Assembly (NCBI GenBank): GCA_030584085.1
Contig: CP129490.1
Location: 777,511-841,510 of the forward strand
Direction of reading: 5' to 3'
Length of the DNA stretch: 64,000 nucleotides
From: Melioribacteraceae bacterium
GTDB lineage: Bacteria; Bacteroidota; Ignavibacteria; Ignavibacteriales; Melioribacteraceae
In this document: in pieces, positions 8,631 through 17,684 of the stretch
Position numbering within the stretch: position 1 is the first letter of the stretch
How the letters are laid out: each line of letters begins with the position of its first letter
Notes under the pieces: generated by a model
The model's input: only the letters and a program-made list of their open reading frames with translations
Database searches by the model: none
Told to the model about the DNA's origin: nothing
Made by a program: the position numbers and the translations under genes

Positions 8631-9031
8631 GAATATTACTTGATACAAATATTGTTCTCGATCTGCTGCTTGATAGATATCCTCATGCAGAAAATGCTGC
8701 ACAATTATTTACACTTATCGAAAAAAAGAAGTATTCTGGATTCTTATGTGCTACTTCTATTACTACGATTAATTATTTTCTTCAAAAGTCTTTGGGTAAA
8801 AATAAAAGTCGAGAAATTATTAATGACGTATTGAATCTTTTTGGAATTGCCGAGGTCAATAAAAAAGTTTTGCAATCAGCTCAAAAATCTAAATTTAATG
8901 ATTTTGAAGATGCAGTAATTTACGAGGCAGCACTAGCAAGCAAAGTTGATGCAATTATTACAAGAAATACAAAGGATTTTTCACGCGCGAAAATAAATGT
9001 TTATTCACCAAAAGAATTTTTAGATGAGTAA
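8627..9031 (+). CDS. PIN-domain toxin (VapC-like ribonuclease)
   Basis: 134 residues, a normal length for PIN toxins. The fold begins with MRILLDTNIVLDLLL (D6 as first metal ligand, TN pair). The central acidic segment NDFEDAVIYEAAL (D92, D95) and the final ITRNTKDF (N114, D117) give the remaining conserved metal-site and substrate positions. PIN toxins cleave RNA with Mg2+; the target is not predictable. Translation is coupled to the antitoxin. The stop codon touches the second direct repeat. The pair sits alone between two copies of the glnA 3' region, so it is probably a recent insertion. Confidence 0.9.
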   Translation: MRILLDTNIVLDLLLDRYPHAENAAQLFTLIEKKKYSGFLCATSITTINYFLQKSLGKNKSREIINDVLNLFGIAEVNKKVLQSAQKSKFNDFEDAVIYEAALASKVDAIITRNTKDFSRAKINVYSPKEFLDE

Positions 9032-9086
9032 ACGTAGTGAACGCAAAGTTTGCGTTCACTACATAAATAATTTTTACAAATTAAAG
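9030..9086. repeat. Direct repeat copy 2, overlapping toxin stop and glnA 3' end
   Basis: 57 bases, 55 identical to 8257-8313. It contains the palindrome GTAGTGAACGCAAA-G-TTTGCGTTCACTAC (9034-9062). Its right end includes the last glnA codons and stop (9074-9086). Its left end overlaps the toxin TAA. The palindrome lies where a glnA terminator would be, but it lacks a strong U-tract. Confidence 0.9.
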
Positions 9087-10456
9087 TACATCTTATATTC
9101 GAACGGATGAGGCATCGTTCCGATTGCCTTTACTTCTTCATTCTTAATCTTAAACCACTGATCAAGTAACTCGTCCGTAAAGATATTTCCCCTCTTTAAA
9201 AATTCATTGTCAGCTTTAAGTGCTTCAAGCGCTTCGGTTAAGTTGCGAGGTAAGAAATGAATTTTGTCGATGTGTTCATCATTCAAGAAATTTTTGTCAT
9301 AAGGTCCGAATCCTTCCTTAACCGGATCAATTTTATTTACAACCCCATCAATTCCCGCAAGTAAAATTGATGATAAACATAAGTATGGATTTGCAGTTGC
9401 ATCGGAAGGTCGATATTCAAAACGAGTTTCATCCGGATTCGAAACATATTTTGGAATTCTGATTGCACTTGCTCTATTGCCTTGTCCGTATGTTAGCGCA
9501 ACCGGAGCTTCAAATCCCGGTACTAATCTCTTATATGAATTTGTGCTTGGATTTGTGAATGCAGTTAATGCCGGTCCATGTTTCAAAATACCGCCGATAA
9601 AATACAAACCGAGTTCGCTCATATTTCCATAAGCGCCTTTTTTATAGAAAAGATTTTTACCGTTCTTTGTTAAATATAGATGAACGTGCATTCCGTTTCC
9701 GGCTTGATGATACATTGGTTTAGGCATGAAGGTTACAAATAAATCACGCGATCTTGCAAAATTGAACAACGCGTATTTTGAAGTAACTATATTATCGGCT
9801 GTATCTAGTAATGTTGAAAAATATGTCTCAATTTCTTGCTGACCTCTTTCACCGACTTCATGATGATGATACTTAACATCTATTCCAAAGTTTTTTAAAA
9901 TTTTACATGCTTCATCTCTAAAGTCATCGTAAATATCAAAAGGATTTGCAGCGTGATAAGCTTTACCGTGAAATTCTTCTTCATGCTCGACTTTGTAATA
10001 TGATGTTGCTGTTCTTGTATCATACTCAACGTTTGAAAAAATATAAAATTCAAATTCCGGTCCCCACCATGATTGATCGGCGCCGGTTGTTTTCTTTAAT
10101 AATTGTTCTGCTTGTTTTGCAATGTGTCTGCCATCTTGTGAAAAAGGTGAACGCTTTTCATCGGTTAAAACTATGTGGGAATAAAAGCTCATTGTCGGTG
10201 CTTCTCTGAAAGGATCAACAACTGCTGTATCAAGATCGGGAATTAAAATCATATCACTGTTTTCAACTTTCCTAAATCCATAACTTGATCCGTCAAATCC
10301 AACACCTTCTCCCATTAATCTTTCCATAATATCATCCCGAACTGGTAAAGAGATGTGATGAAGTCTTCCTGCTAAATCGATCGCTTTTAAATCGATAACT
10401 TCAATTTTCTTTTTCTTTAATTCACTTTTAATTGATTCGATAGTTCTTTTAGCCAT
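9074..10456 (-). CDS. glnA: Glutamine synthetase type I (alpha-like)
   Basis: 460 residues. It condenses glutamate and ammonia with ATP to glutamine in the cytoplasm. GFDGSSYGF (54-62), the metal and glutamate site GPEFEFYIF (132-140), HHEVGERGQQEIE (198-210), the His site NGMHVHLYL (254-262) and NRASAIRIP (327-335) are all present. R62 matches the arginine used for feedback inhibition in GSI-alpha enzymes. The region where GSI-beta enzymes carry the adenylylated tyrosine (NLYDLPPEE) reads DKNFLNDEHID (388-398), with no tyrosine. GAGGAAGG precedes the ATG. It lies downstream of eno on the same strand, but a terminator hairpin separates them. The 3' end lies in a duplicated repeat. Confidence 0.96.
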   Translation of the reverse strand: MAKRTIESIKSELKKKKIEVIDLKAIDLAGRLHHISLPVRDDIMERLMGEGVGFDGSSYGFRKVENSDMILIPDLDTAVVDPFREAPTMSFYSHIVLTDEKRSPFSQDGRHIAKQAEQLLKKTTGADQSWWGPEFEFYIFSNVEYDTRTATSYYKVEHEEEFHGKAYHAANPFDIYDDFRDEACKILKNFGIDVKYHHHEVGERGQQEIETYFSTLLDTADNIVTSKYALFNFARSRDLFVTFMPKPMYHQAGNGMHVHLYLTKNGKNLFYKKGAYGNMSELGLYFIGGILKHGPALTAFTNPSTNSYKRLVPGFEAPVALTYGQGNRASAIRIPKYVSNPDETRFEYRPSDATANPYLCLSSILLAGIDGVVNKIDPVKEGFGPYDKNFLNDEHIDKIHFLPRNLTEALEALKADNEFLKRGNIFTDELLDQWFKIKNEEVKAIGTMPHPFEYKMYFNL

Positions 10457-10482
10457 ACCTTCCTCAGTGTTATTTATATAGA

Positions 10483-10523
10483 CAAAAATGGGCTGTCAAG
10501 AATTTATAAATTCCGGACAGCCC
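10483..10523 (-). terminator. Terminator between eno and glnA
   Basis: On the reverse strand GGGCTGTC pairs with GACAGCCC, with an inner AT-rich palindrome (GGAATTTATAAATTC) in the loop, followed by ATTTTTG. It follows the eno stop and precedes the glnA start, so it can end eno transcription or attenuate readthrough into glnA. Confidence 0.75.
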
Positions 10524-10545
10524 CAATTGTGGGTTCTATTAATAA

Positions 10546-11850
<1,305 letters not shown>

Positions 11851-11919
11851 TTAGTTAGTTTTCATCATCGAAAATTAGAAAAAAGGACATGCAAATTCAA
11901 TTTAAAGCGGATTAAGAAA

Positions 11920-11948
11920 TTGTCACGGCGTTCACTAATTTTTATATT
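11920..11948 (+). promoter_or_regulatory. Promoter for tRNA-Arg
   Basis: TTGTCA (11920-11925) and TATATT (11943-11948) with a 17-base spacer place the start about 18 bases before the tRNA. Confidence 0.5.
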
Positions 11949-11972
11949 TCAACTTTGATTTTTGATTTAATT

Positions 11973-12045
11973 GCCCACGTAGCTCAGGGGATAGAGCGAC
12001 GGTTTCCTAAACCGCAGGTCGCAGGTTCAATTCCTGCCGTGGGTA
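11973..12045 (+). tRNA. tRNA-Arg (anticodon CCT)
   Basis: A 73-base cloverleaf: acceptor GCCCACG with CGTGGGT (first pair G-U), D arm GCTC/GAGC, anticodon loop TTCCTAA giving anticodon CCT (reads AGG), T arm GCAGG-TTCAATT-CCTGC, and discriminator A. The first anticodon-stem pair is an A-C mismatch. CCA is not encoded. Confidence 0.93.
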
Positions 12046-12088
12046 CAAGGTATGATGTCGATGCTACAAATCTATTTTAACAAACAGA

Positions 12089-12367
12089 TTAAGATTTTGC
12101 TTTAACAGTTTCTTTTGCAAGTTCATGATTAAATAATCTTTCTTCCCCGTCAACCGCGGTTTGCATAATCGGTAAGTTTCCATAAGCATTATCTTTTACA
12201 ATAATTTGGCGTTTGCAGCGTTTACACTTCAGACCCCATGTAAGGGGGTTCAATTTCTCCATTTTGATACCATAATTATTGCACTCGAAATGGAATAATT
12301 CCAGTTCATCAAATTTCTTAACCGTAGATTGATGAACTTTTTTTACTGAAATTGTGAATTTTTGCAT
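12089..12367 (-). CDS. Conserved-looking small protein with a CxxC motif, function unknown
   Basis: 92 residues. An N-terminal beta-rich half (MQKFTISVKKVHQSTVKKFDE) leads to an FHFECNN Cys near residue 29 and a CKRC knuckle near residue 48, followed by a basic QIIVKDN strand. The C-terminus is Lys/Glu-rich. One Cys plus CxxC could bind zinc. GAGGCG lies 8-9 bases before the ATG and supports the start. There is no operon partner: it converges on the tRNA and diverges from the HEAT-repeat gene. Confidence 0.6.
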   Translation of the reverse strand: MQKFTISVKKVHQSTVKKFDELELFHFECNNYGIKMEKLNPLTWGLKCKRCKRQIIVKDNAYGNLPIMQTAVDGEERLFNHELAKETVKAKS

Positions 12368-12608
12368 AAAATCGCCTCTTTTCTGGATTCCATATTATCG
12401 AAAAAAACGAATAAATATTTATAAAAAAAACCATTGTAAATCGATTTGTTAATTTATGTTATAGAACGATTTCTTCAGATTATTGATGAAACTTTTTAGT
12501 ACAAACACTCGTCTTAAGTTATGAATCTGATAAAAGCAACATTACGGAGAAATAAGAGTCTAATATAAATAGGAACACAAACTTAAAGATCAATCTCTGG
12601 GGGGAGAA

Positions 12609-13040
12609 ATGAAACATAAAAAGATGTACCTTGTACTTACGGTTCTTACAGTTCTTTTAACGAGTATATATGCTGGTCCAAATGCAACACCGGCAGATGT
12701 AATTGAAGAAAATTACTTGGTTGGTGTTAGTTCAGAAAATCAAGGATTAAAAGTCAGTTCTGCTTATTTCCTTGGTGAAATCAAATCCTCAAAAGCTGTT
12801 ATTCCATTAATGAAAATTTTGCGTGAAGATGATTGTGACGGTGCTAGACTTGCTGCCGCACTCGCACTTGTTAAAATTGGTGATGCCAGAGGTGTTTTCA
12901 TGGTCAAGCGTACGGTTGATTTTAATGACTGTGAAAAAGTTCGTAGAATGGCAAAACATCTTTACTCAGCTTATTTGATTGGCGATGAGCAAACAGCGAT
13001 AAAGGATGTAGATTTTGTAATCGCAGCATTAAATAAATAA
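12609..13040 (+). CDS. Secreted HEAT-repeat protein
   Basis: 143 residues with a signal peptide (MYLVLTVLTVLLTSIYAG, cleavage near residue 22). Then come two to three alpha-alpha HEAT/PBS-lyase-type repeats: LKVSSAYFLGEIKSSKAVIPLMKIL, ARLAAALALVKIGDARGVFMV, VRRMAKHLYSAYL. This is a protein-protein interaction scaffold, probably periplasmic. A GGGGGGAG Shine-Dalgarno precedes the ATG. A terminator follows, so it is a single-gene unit. Partner unknown. Confidence 0.8.
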   Translation: MKHKKMYLVLTVLTVLLTSIYAGPNATPADVIEENYLVGVSSENQGLKVSSAYFLGEIKSSKAVIPLMKILREDDCDGARLAAALALVKIGDARGVFMVKRTVDFNDCEKVRRMAKHLYSAYLIGDEQTAIKDVDFVIAALNK

Positions 13041-13080
13041 TTACCCTATAAAACCCCTTCCATAAATTATAGGTGATAGG

Positions 13081-13110
13081 AAGTCCGCTTACCCGGCGGA
13101 CTTTTTCTTT
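13081..13110 (+). terminator. Rho-independent terminator
   Basis: AAGTCCGC and GCGGACTT form an 8-bp GC-rich stem with a 7-base loop, followed by TTTCTTT, after the HEAT-repeat gene. Confidence 0.88.
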
Positions 13111-13139
13111 AGTATCAAATCATTTCTAACTTTGGTTAT

Positions 13140-13181
13140 TGTGATTTAAATCACATATTTTTACGCCATATTTCTTACATT
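13140..13181 (+). promoter_or_regulatory. CRP/FNR-type binding site and promoter
   Basis: TGTGATTTAAATCACA (13140-13155) is a perfect 16-base palindrome of the TGTGA-N6-TCACA form bound by CRP/FNR-superfamily regulators (the HcpR type also uses TGTGA half sites). A possible -10, TACATT (13176-13181), puts the site centre near -41, the class II activator position. Which family member binds is unknown. Confidence 0.65.
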
Positions 13182-13216
13182 GTTTTCGGGCATTCATAAT
13201 TAAAGTGGGAGGCGCC

Positions 13217-13327
13217 ATGAACGGATTGTTTATTGTAGCCTTTCTGATCTTTTTAATACTTCTTCTTTCTAAACCGGCTTCTAAATTCTTCAAAGAAATA
13301 CTTACAAATCACGAACAACTTAAGTGA
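13217..13327 (+). CDS. 36-residue single-pass membrane peptide
   Basis: A short gene of 36 codons with a strong GGGAGG Shine-Dalgarno 4 bases before the ATG. Residues 3-18 are a pure hydrophobic helix (LFIVAFLIFLILLLS region), followed by a basic, amphipathic tail (KPASKFFKEIL). It has its own upstream CRP/FNR-type palindrome, its own -10-like element and its own terminator (13351), so it forms a complete single-gene unit. Small single-helix peptides like this often bind and regulate respiratory oxidases or transporters; that role here is only inference. I do not recognise the family. Confidence 0.7.
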   Translation: MNGLFIVAFLIFLILLLSKPASKFFKEILTNHEQLK

Positions 13328-13350
13328 TTTAGTTTTAATAAACGCCAATT

Positions 13351-13386
13351 AAGACCCAAAAACGCAACAATTTGGGTCTTTCTTCA
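13351..13386 (+). terminator. Terminator of the small membrane-peptide gene
   Basis: AAGACCCAAA and TTTGGGTCTT pair perfectly over 10 bp around a 10-base loop, followed by TCTTCATTTT. Confidence 0.85.
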
Positions 13387-13537
13387 TTTTATGTTATCTT
13401 TAAAAACAAATTTTGATGTAAATCTTCAGAAGTAGAAGCTCCTTTTAAATCTCGTCCTCAATGCTAATTATAATACATGATTGGTTTCCAGAGTTTTGGA
13501 GGAGGGATTATTTTGTTCAAAAAATTAAGGTTAAAAA

Positions 13538-13981
13538 ATGTTAGAAATTAAAAAACTGGTTAACGAATCCGATTTTGATGGAAGTTTAACTCGAGAGAAA
13601 TTTGTAGATTTTCTTTACCATCACTTAGATCAATTTGGTGATTCTAAAGATGCTATTAATAAATGTATTGATTTCGCATTTGGTAAGGACGGTAAACTCG
13701 GTGGATTTCTGCTCGCTGCTTATTATGAAAATAAATTAGTCGGAACTCTTATAATCAATAACACCGGAATGTCAGGCTATATTCCCGAACATATTTTAGT
13801 ATATATTGCAGTTGATGCTTCTTACCGAGGAAAAGGATTTGGAAAACAAATTGTTGAAAAAGCAATTTTAGATTGCCCGGGTGATGTAAAACTTCATGTT
13901 GAATATGAAAATCCCGCGAAAAGATTGTATGAAAGAATAGGCTTTACTACAAAGTATGCCGAAATGCGATTCAAAAAATAG
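13538..13981 (+). CDS. GNAT-family N-acetyltransferase
   Basis: 147 residues. The acetyl-CoA-binding motif A, YIAVDASYRGKGFGKQIV (about residues 88-105, RxxGxG type), is followed by the ENPAKRLYERIGF motif B end typical of GNATs. The family transfers acetyl groups from acetyl-CoA to amines; the substrate is unknown. It is the first gene of a five-gene operon, 9 bases before an Orr-type racemase, so acetylation of a free amino acid is a reasonable guess. The start is supported by AAGG about 8 bases upstream. Confidence 0.88.
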   Translation: MLEIKKLVNESDFDGSLTREKFVDFLYHHLDQFGDSKDAINKCIDFAFGKDGKLGGFLLAAYYENKLVGTLIINNTGMSGYIPEHILVYIAVDASYRGKGFGKQIVEKAILDCPGDVKLHVEYENPAKRLYERIGFTTKYAEMRFKK

Positions 13982-13990
13982 GATAACAAA

Positions 13991-15070
13991 ATGGCAACAC
14001 TACACATTCACTCCGACCGCATTATAGGCAACATTAAAAAACTCAATAAATTCCTTAAATCAAGAGGAATCGAGTGGACACTCGTAACTAAAATATTGAA
14101 CGGTTATAAACCTATTCTTGAAAAAATTCTTTCTGATCCGGCAATAAAGCAAGTTCACTCGATTGGGGATTCACGAATATCAAACCTTCGTGCTATTAAA
14201 GAAATCAAACCGGACATTGTTACAATTTATATTAAACCTCCGGCAGTTAACCAAGCTAAAAATGTAGTTCAATACGCAGACATCTCGCTTAATTCATCTT
14301 TTGAAACAATTAAGCAACTGGATATTGAGGCTAAAAAGCAAGGTAAGATCCACCGCATTATTGTAATGATTGAAATGGGTGAACTTAGAGAAGGTGTCGT
14401 TCGAGATCAGATACTTAATTTCTATGAAAAGATTTTCAAGATGAAGAATATCAATGTCATCGGAATCGGGACCAACCTCGGCTGCATGTACGGTGTTGAA
14501 CCAACTTATGATAAATTAATTCAACTTAGTTTGTATAGACAACTGATTGAAACTACTTTTAATGTAAAGTTAGAACTAGTCTCAAGCGGGAGTTCTATTA
14601 CATTGCCACTAGTAGCAATGAACAAAATTCCGAAAGGTGTTTCTCATTTCAGGATTGGTGAAGCTGCGTTTCTTGGAGTATCGCCCTATGATGGGAAAAA
14701 ATTTAAAAATCTTTCGACAAATGTTTTTACATTTTCCGCTGACATTGTTGAGCTCGAAAAAAAAGAAGTTGTTCCGGATGGAAAAATTGGCGACGCTGCA
14801 ATAGGTGAAACTGCTGATTTTAATAAATTAGAATACGATGAATCTTACCGTGCTATAGCAGACTTTGGCGAACTTGACGTTGATTATAGAAATTTAATTC
14901 CAAAAGATGATCAGTTAAATTTTGTTGGTACAACATCGGATATGACTGTTTATGATTTGGGATTGCGAAACGGAAAGTATAGAGTTGGTGATCAAGTTCA
15001 CTTTAATCCGAATTATATGGCGGTCGCAAGACTTACAAACTCAAAGTACATGACCAAAAAAGTTCTCTAA
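13991..15070 (+). CDS. PLP-dependent amino-acid racemase, Orr/COG3457 type
   Basis: 359 residues. The alanine-racemase N-terminal TIM barrel is recognisable: TLVTKILNGY with K34 as the Schiff-base lysine, SIGDSRISNL, IVMIEMGELREG (about 123-134), GIGTNLGCMYG, SSGSSITLPL and the phosphate-contact GEAAFLG. The C-terminal part is short and unlike classical Alr. This matches the family containing D-ornithine/lysine racemase and related broad racemases. It interconverts L- and D-amino acids in the cytoplasm; specificity is not readable. It lies between the acetyltransferase and a sodium symporter, with spacers of 9 and 15 bases. Confidence 0.87.
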   Translation: MATLHIHSDRIIGNIKKLNKFLKSRGIEWTLVTKILNGYKPILEKILSDPAIKQVHSIGDSRISNLRAIKEIKPDIVTIYIKPPAVNQAKNVVQYADISLNSSFETIKQLDIEAKKQGKIHRIIVMIEMGELREGVVRDQILNFYEKIFKMKNINVIGIGTNLGCMYGVEPTYDKLIQLSLYRQLIETTFNVKLELVSSGSSITLPLVAMNKIPKGVSHFRIGEAAFLGVSPYDGKKFKNLSTNVFTFSADIVELEKKEVVPDGKIGDAAIGETADFNKLEYDESYRAIADFGELDVDYRNLIPKDDQLNFVGTTSDMTVYDLGLRNGKYRVGDQVHFNPNYMAVARLTNSKYMTKKVL

Positions 15071-15085
15071 CAAAAATACTTTTTC

Positions 15086-16537
15086 ATGCATTGGATTGAC
15101 CTATCTATTTTTATTGCTTACATGATAATCGTTCTTGGTATCGGTTTTTATTTTCTGAGAAAGAATAAAAGTGCTGAAGATTATTATGTCGGCGGAAGGA
15201 AAATGGGAAGTCTTCATATCGGACTTTCAGTTGTAGCAACAGATGTTGGCGGTGGATTTTCAATCGGACTCGGCGGACTCGGTTTTGTTATGGGTCTTTC
15301 CGGTAGCTGGATGTTATTCACCGGATTAATCGGTGCATGGTTAAGTGCAATTTTTTTAATTCCAAAAGTTAGTAAGCTAGAACATTTCAAATCACTTTAT
15401 ACATTTCCGCAAATCTTCGAAAGTTTTTACAGTAAAAAAGTCGCAATAGCTGCCGGTCTGATTTCCGGCATTGGTTATATCGGGTTCACTGCATCTCAAA
15501 TTCTTGCAGGTGCAAAACTCGCTTCTGCGTCTTTCGTAAGTCTTGATATGAATACCGCACTAATTATTATGGGAACTATTGTAATTGTTTACACAGTTCT
15601 CGGTGGAATTAAAGCTGTTATTTACACCGACACTGTTCAGTGGATAATTTTGATGGCCGGATTAATTTTTATAGGTATACCTTTAGGTTATTATGCTGTA
15701 GGAGGTTATGAAGAAATTGTTTCGACTGTTAGATCAGAAATGTTAACACTTACTAATGTTAGCTGGCAAGAATTAGTTAAATGGGCTGTAACGATAATTC
15801 CAATCTGGTTTGTCGGGATGACATTATACCAGAGAATTTTTTCCTGTCCCGATGAAAAAACAGCAAAGAAAGCGTGGTATATTGCCGGAATATTTGAATA
15901 TCCATTAATGGCTTTTATGGGAGTATTGCTTGGATTATTCGCAAGAGTTGCGGCGGATCAAGGTATGTTCAACTATCTTGGTTTTGAAGCAATACAAGAT
16001 CTCGATCCCGAGATGGGATTGCCAGTTCTGCTTAGAACAATACTGCCGGTTGGCTTAATGGGGCTTATGATGTCCGCTTATTTTTCGGCAATTATGTCAA
16101 CAGCGGATAGCTGTTTGATGGCTGCGTCGGGTAATTTTGTAACGGATATACTCGATCGTTTTTTTAACATTAGCGGAAATCACAAAACATTTTTGAGAAC
16201 ATCACAAATTATGACTTTAGTATTAGGAATTTTCGCTTTACTTCTCGCTACTACTATGCAAAATGTATTGGAGTTAATGTTGTATTCTTATGCATTTATG
16301 GTTTCCGGACTATTCGTGCCGGTTATCGGCGCGTTTTATTGGGAACGAAGTAGTTCAATCGCGGCATTTTGGGCAATGTTGTTAGGTGGCGGAACAACAA
16401 TTACTCTTATTGTAATATCATCAAAACTACCTTTTAATCTAGATGCCAATATTTTCGGAATTACTACGTCGCTACTAGTATTTGTAGTTCTTTCATATAT
16501 TTTCCCATCAAAAGAATTTATTGAAAAGGAAACCTAA
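15086..16537 (+). CDS. Sodium:solute symporter (SSS family)
   Basis: 483 residues with about 13 hydrophobic segments. The N-terminal YYVGGRKMGSLHIGLSVVATDVGG (split over about residues 33-56) is the SSS signature region, and the unwound first helix and the later STADSCLMAASGNFVTDIL segment (about 341-359) supply conserved sodium-site serines and threonines. SSS carriers import amino acids, pantothenate, sugars or other solutes with Na+. Its place between two racemase/amidohydrolase genes argues for an amino acid or N-acyl amino acid as substrate. The stop is two bases before the amidohydrolase ATG. Confidence 0.92.
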   Translation: MHWIDLSIFIAYMIIVLGIGFYFLRKNKSAEDYYVGGRKMGSLHIGLSVVATDVGGGFSIGLGGLGFVMGLSGSWMLFTGLIGAWLSAIFLIPKVSKLEHFKSLYTFPQIFESFYSKKVAIAAGLISGIGYIGFTASQILAGAKLASASFVSLDMNTALIIMGTIVIVYTVLGGIKAVIYTDTVQWIILMAGLIFIGIPLGYYAVGGYEEIVSTVRSEMLTLTNVSWQELVKWAVTIIPIWFVGMTLYQRIFSCPDEKTAKKAWYIAGIFEYPLMAFMGVLLGLFARVAADQGMFNYLGFEAIQDLDPEMGLPVLLRTILPVGLMGLMMSAYFSAIMSTADSCLMAASGNFVTDILDRFFNISGNHKTFLRTSQIMTLVLGIFALLLATTMQNVLELMLYSYAFMVSGLFVPVIGAFYWERSSSIAAFWAMLLGGGTTITLIVISSKLPFNLDANIFGITTSLLVFVVLSYIFPSKEFIEKET

Positions 16538-16538
16538 A

Positions 16539-17684
16539 ATGAAATGGGAAGAAATTGAACATGAGTTAATTTTACTTAGAAGAGAACTTCACAAATATCC
16601 CGAATTATCCGGCAAAGAAAATAATACAGCTGGGAAAATTGTAAAGTTTGCGGAAAAATTTAATCCGGATGAAATTATTAAGAATATCGGCGGAAATGGT
16701 TTAGCAGTTGTATTCCAAGGTGATCATGAAGCGAAAACAATTTTAATAAGATGCGAATTAGATGCGCTTCCAATCGAAGAAGAAAATGAGTTTGATTACA
16801 AATCTCAAACCGAAGGAGTTTCGCATAAATGTGGTCATGACGGACACATGGCAATTGTCAGCGGATTGATTCCACTTTTAAGTGAAAAGAAAATTAAGAA
16901 CGGAAAAATAGTTCTTCTTTATCAACCCGCAGAAGAAACCGGAGAAGGTGCAGAAAAAATTTTAAATGACGATAAATTTAAGAATTTAAATCCCGATTAT
17001 GTTTTTGCATTACACAATTTACCGGGATTTGAAAAAAATAAAATTATTGTAAAAGAAAATGAATTCGCTTCGGCTTCAAAAGGATTGAAAATAAAATTAA
17101 TCGGCAAGACTTCACATGCAGCCGAACCGGAAAAAGGAATTACTCCTTCATTAGCTGTCGCTGAATTAATTCAAAGATTAGTAGAAATTCCGAACAAAGA
17201 AAAATTTGATGAATTTACTCTTGTTACAATAATCCATGCGAAAATTGGTGAGCGTGCTTTCGGTACAACCCCGGGATATGCTGAATTGATGGCCACTCTT
17301 CGTTCATTTAAAAATGAAAACATGGAAAAACTTCAAGCACAAGCTGAGAAAATTATTGATGAAGTAAGTGCAAAAAACAATCTAAAATTTAAACTTGAAT
17401 GGGTAGAAGAATTTCCATCGACGATCAATGATAAATTTTGCGTAGATGTTGTTCGAAAATCAGCCGAGGAAAATAATCTATCAATTGAAGAAATTAAAAA
17501 TCCATTTAGATGGTCTGAAGATTTTGGACACTTCACACAAAAGTATAATGGTGCGTTGTTTGGCTTGGGTTCCGGTGTTGATCAACCACAGCTTCATAAT
17601 CCCGATTATGATTTTCCGGATGATATAATATTAACCGGCACAAAAATGTTCTACTCAATAATTAAAAATATCGCGGAAGAATAA
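16539..17684 (+). CDS. M20-family amidohydrolase (hippurate/N-acyl-amino-acid type)
   Basis: 381 residues from the ATG at 16539; AAAAGGAAA lies about 8 bases upstream, so this start is preferred over an in-frame TTG at 16521 inside the symporter gene. RRELHKYPELSGKE (14-27), the metal-site HKCGHDGHMA (Cys and two His), QPAEETGEGA (two Glu), FALHNLPG and the final LHNPDYDFPDD are the M20D hallmarks. These enzymes remove acyl groups from N-acyl amino acids or small peptides. The alanine racemase gene begins on the very next base, so the two are likely cotranslated. Confidence 0.93.
   Translation: MKWEEIEHELILLRRELHKYPELSGKENNTAGKIVKFAEKFNPDEIIKNIGGNGLAVVFQGDHEAKTILIRCELDALPIEEENEFDYKSQTEGVSHKCGHDGHMAIVSGLIPLLSEKKIKNGKIVLLYQPAEETGEGAEKILNDDKFKNLNPDYVFALHNLPGFEKNKIIVKENEFASASKGLKIKLIGKTSHAAEPEKGITPSLAVAELIQRLVEIPNKEKFDEFTLVTIIHAKIGERAFGTTPGYAELMATLRSFKNENMEKLQAQAEKIIDEVSAKNNLKFKLEWVEEFPSTINDKFCVDVVRKSAEENNLSIEEIKNPFRWSEDFGHFTQKYNGALFGLGSGVDQPQLHNPDYDFPDDIILTGTKMFYSIIKNIAEE

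Noticed and set aside
13513-13551. 12-residue TTG-started leader peptide after GGAGGAGGGA, overlapping the acetyltransferase start
   Set aside because: The ribosome site is striking, but TTG starts are rare, the peptide is Lys-rich without a regulatory codon run, and no attenuator hairpin is visible.
16521-16538. TTG start for the M20 amidohydrolase inside the symporter gene
   Set aside because: The ATG at 16539 has a better-placed AAGGAA and matches the usual family N-terminus.
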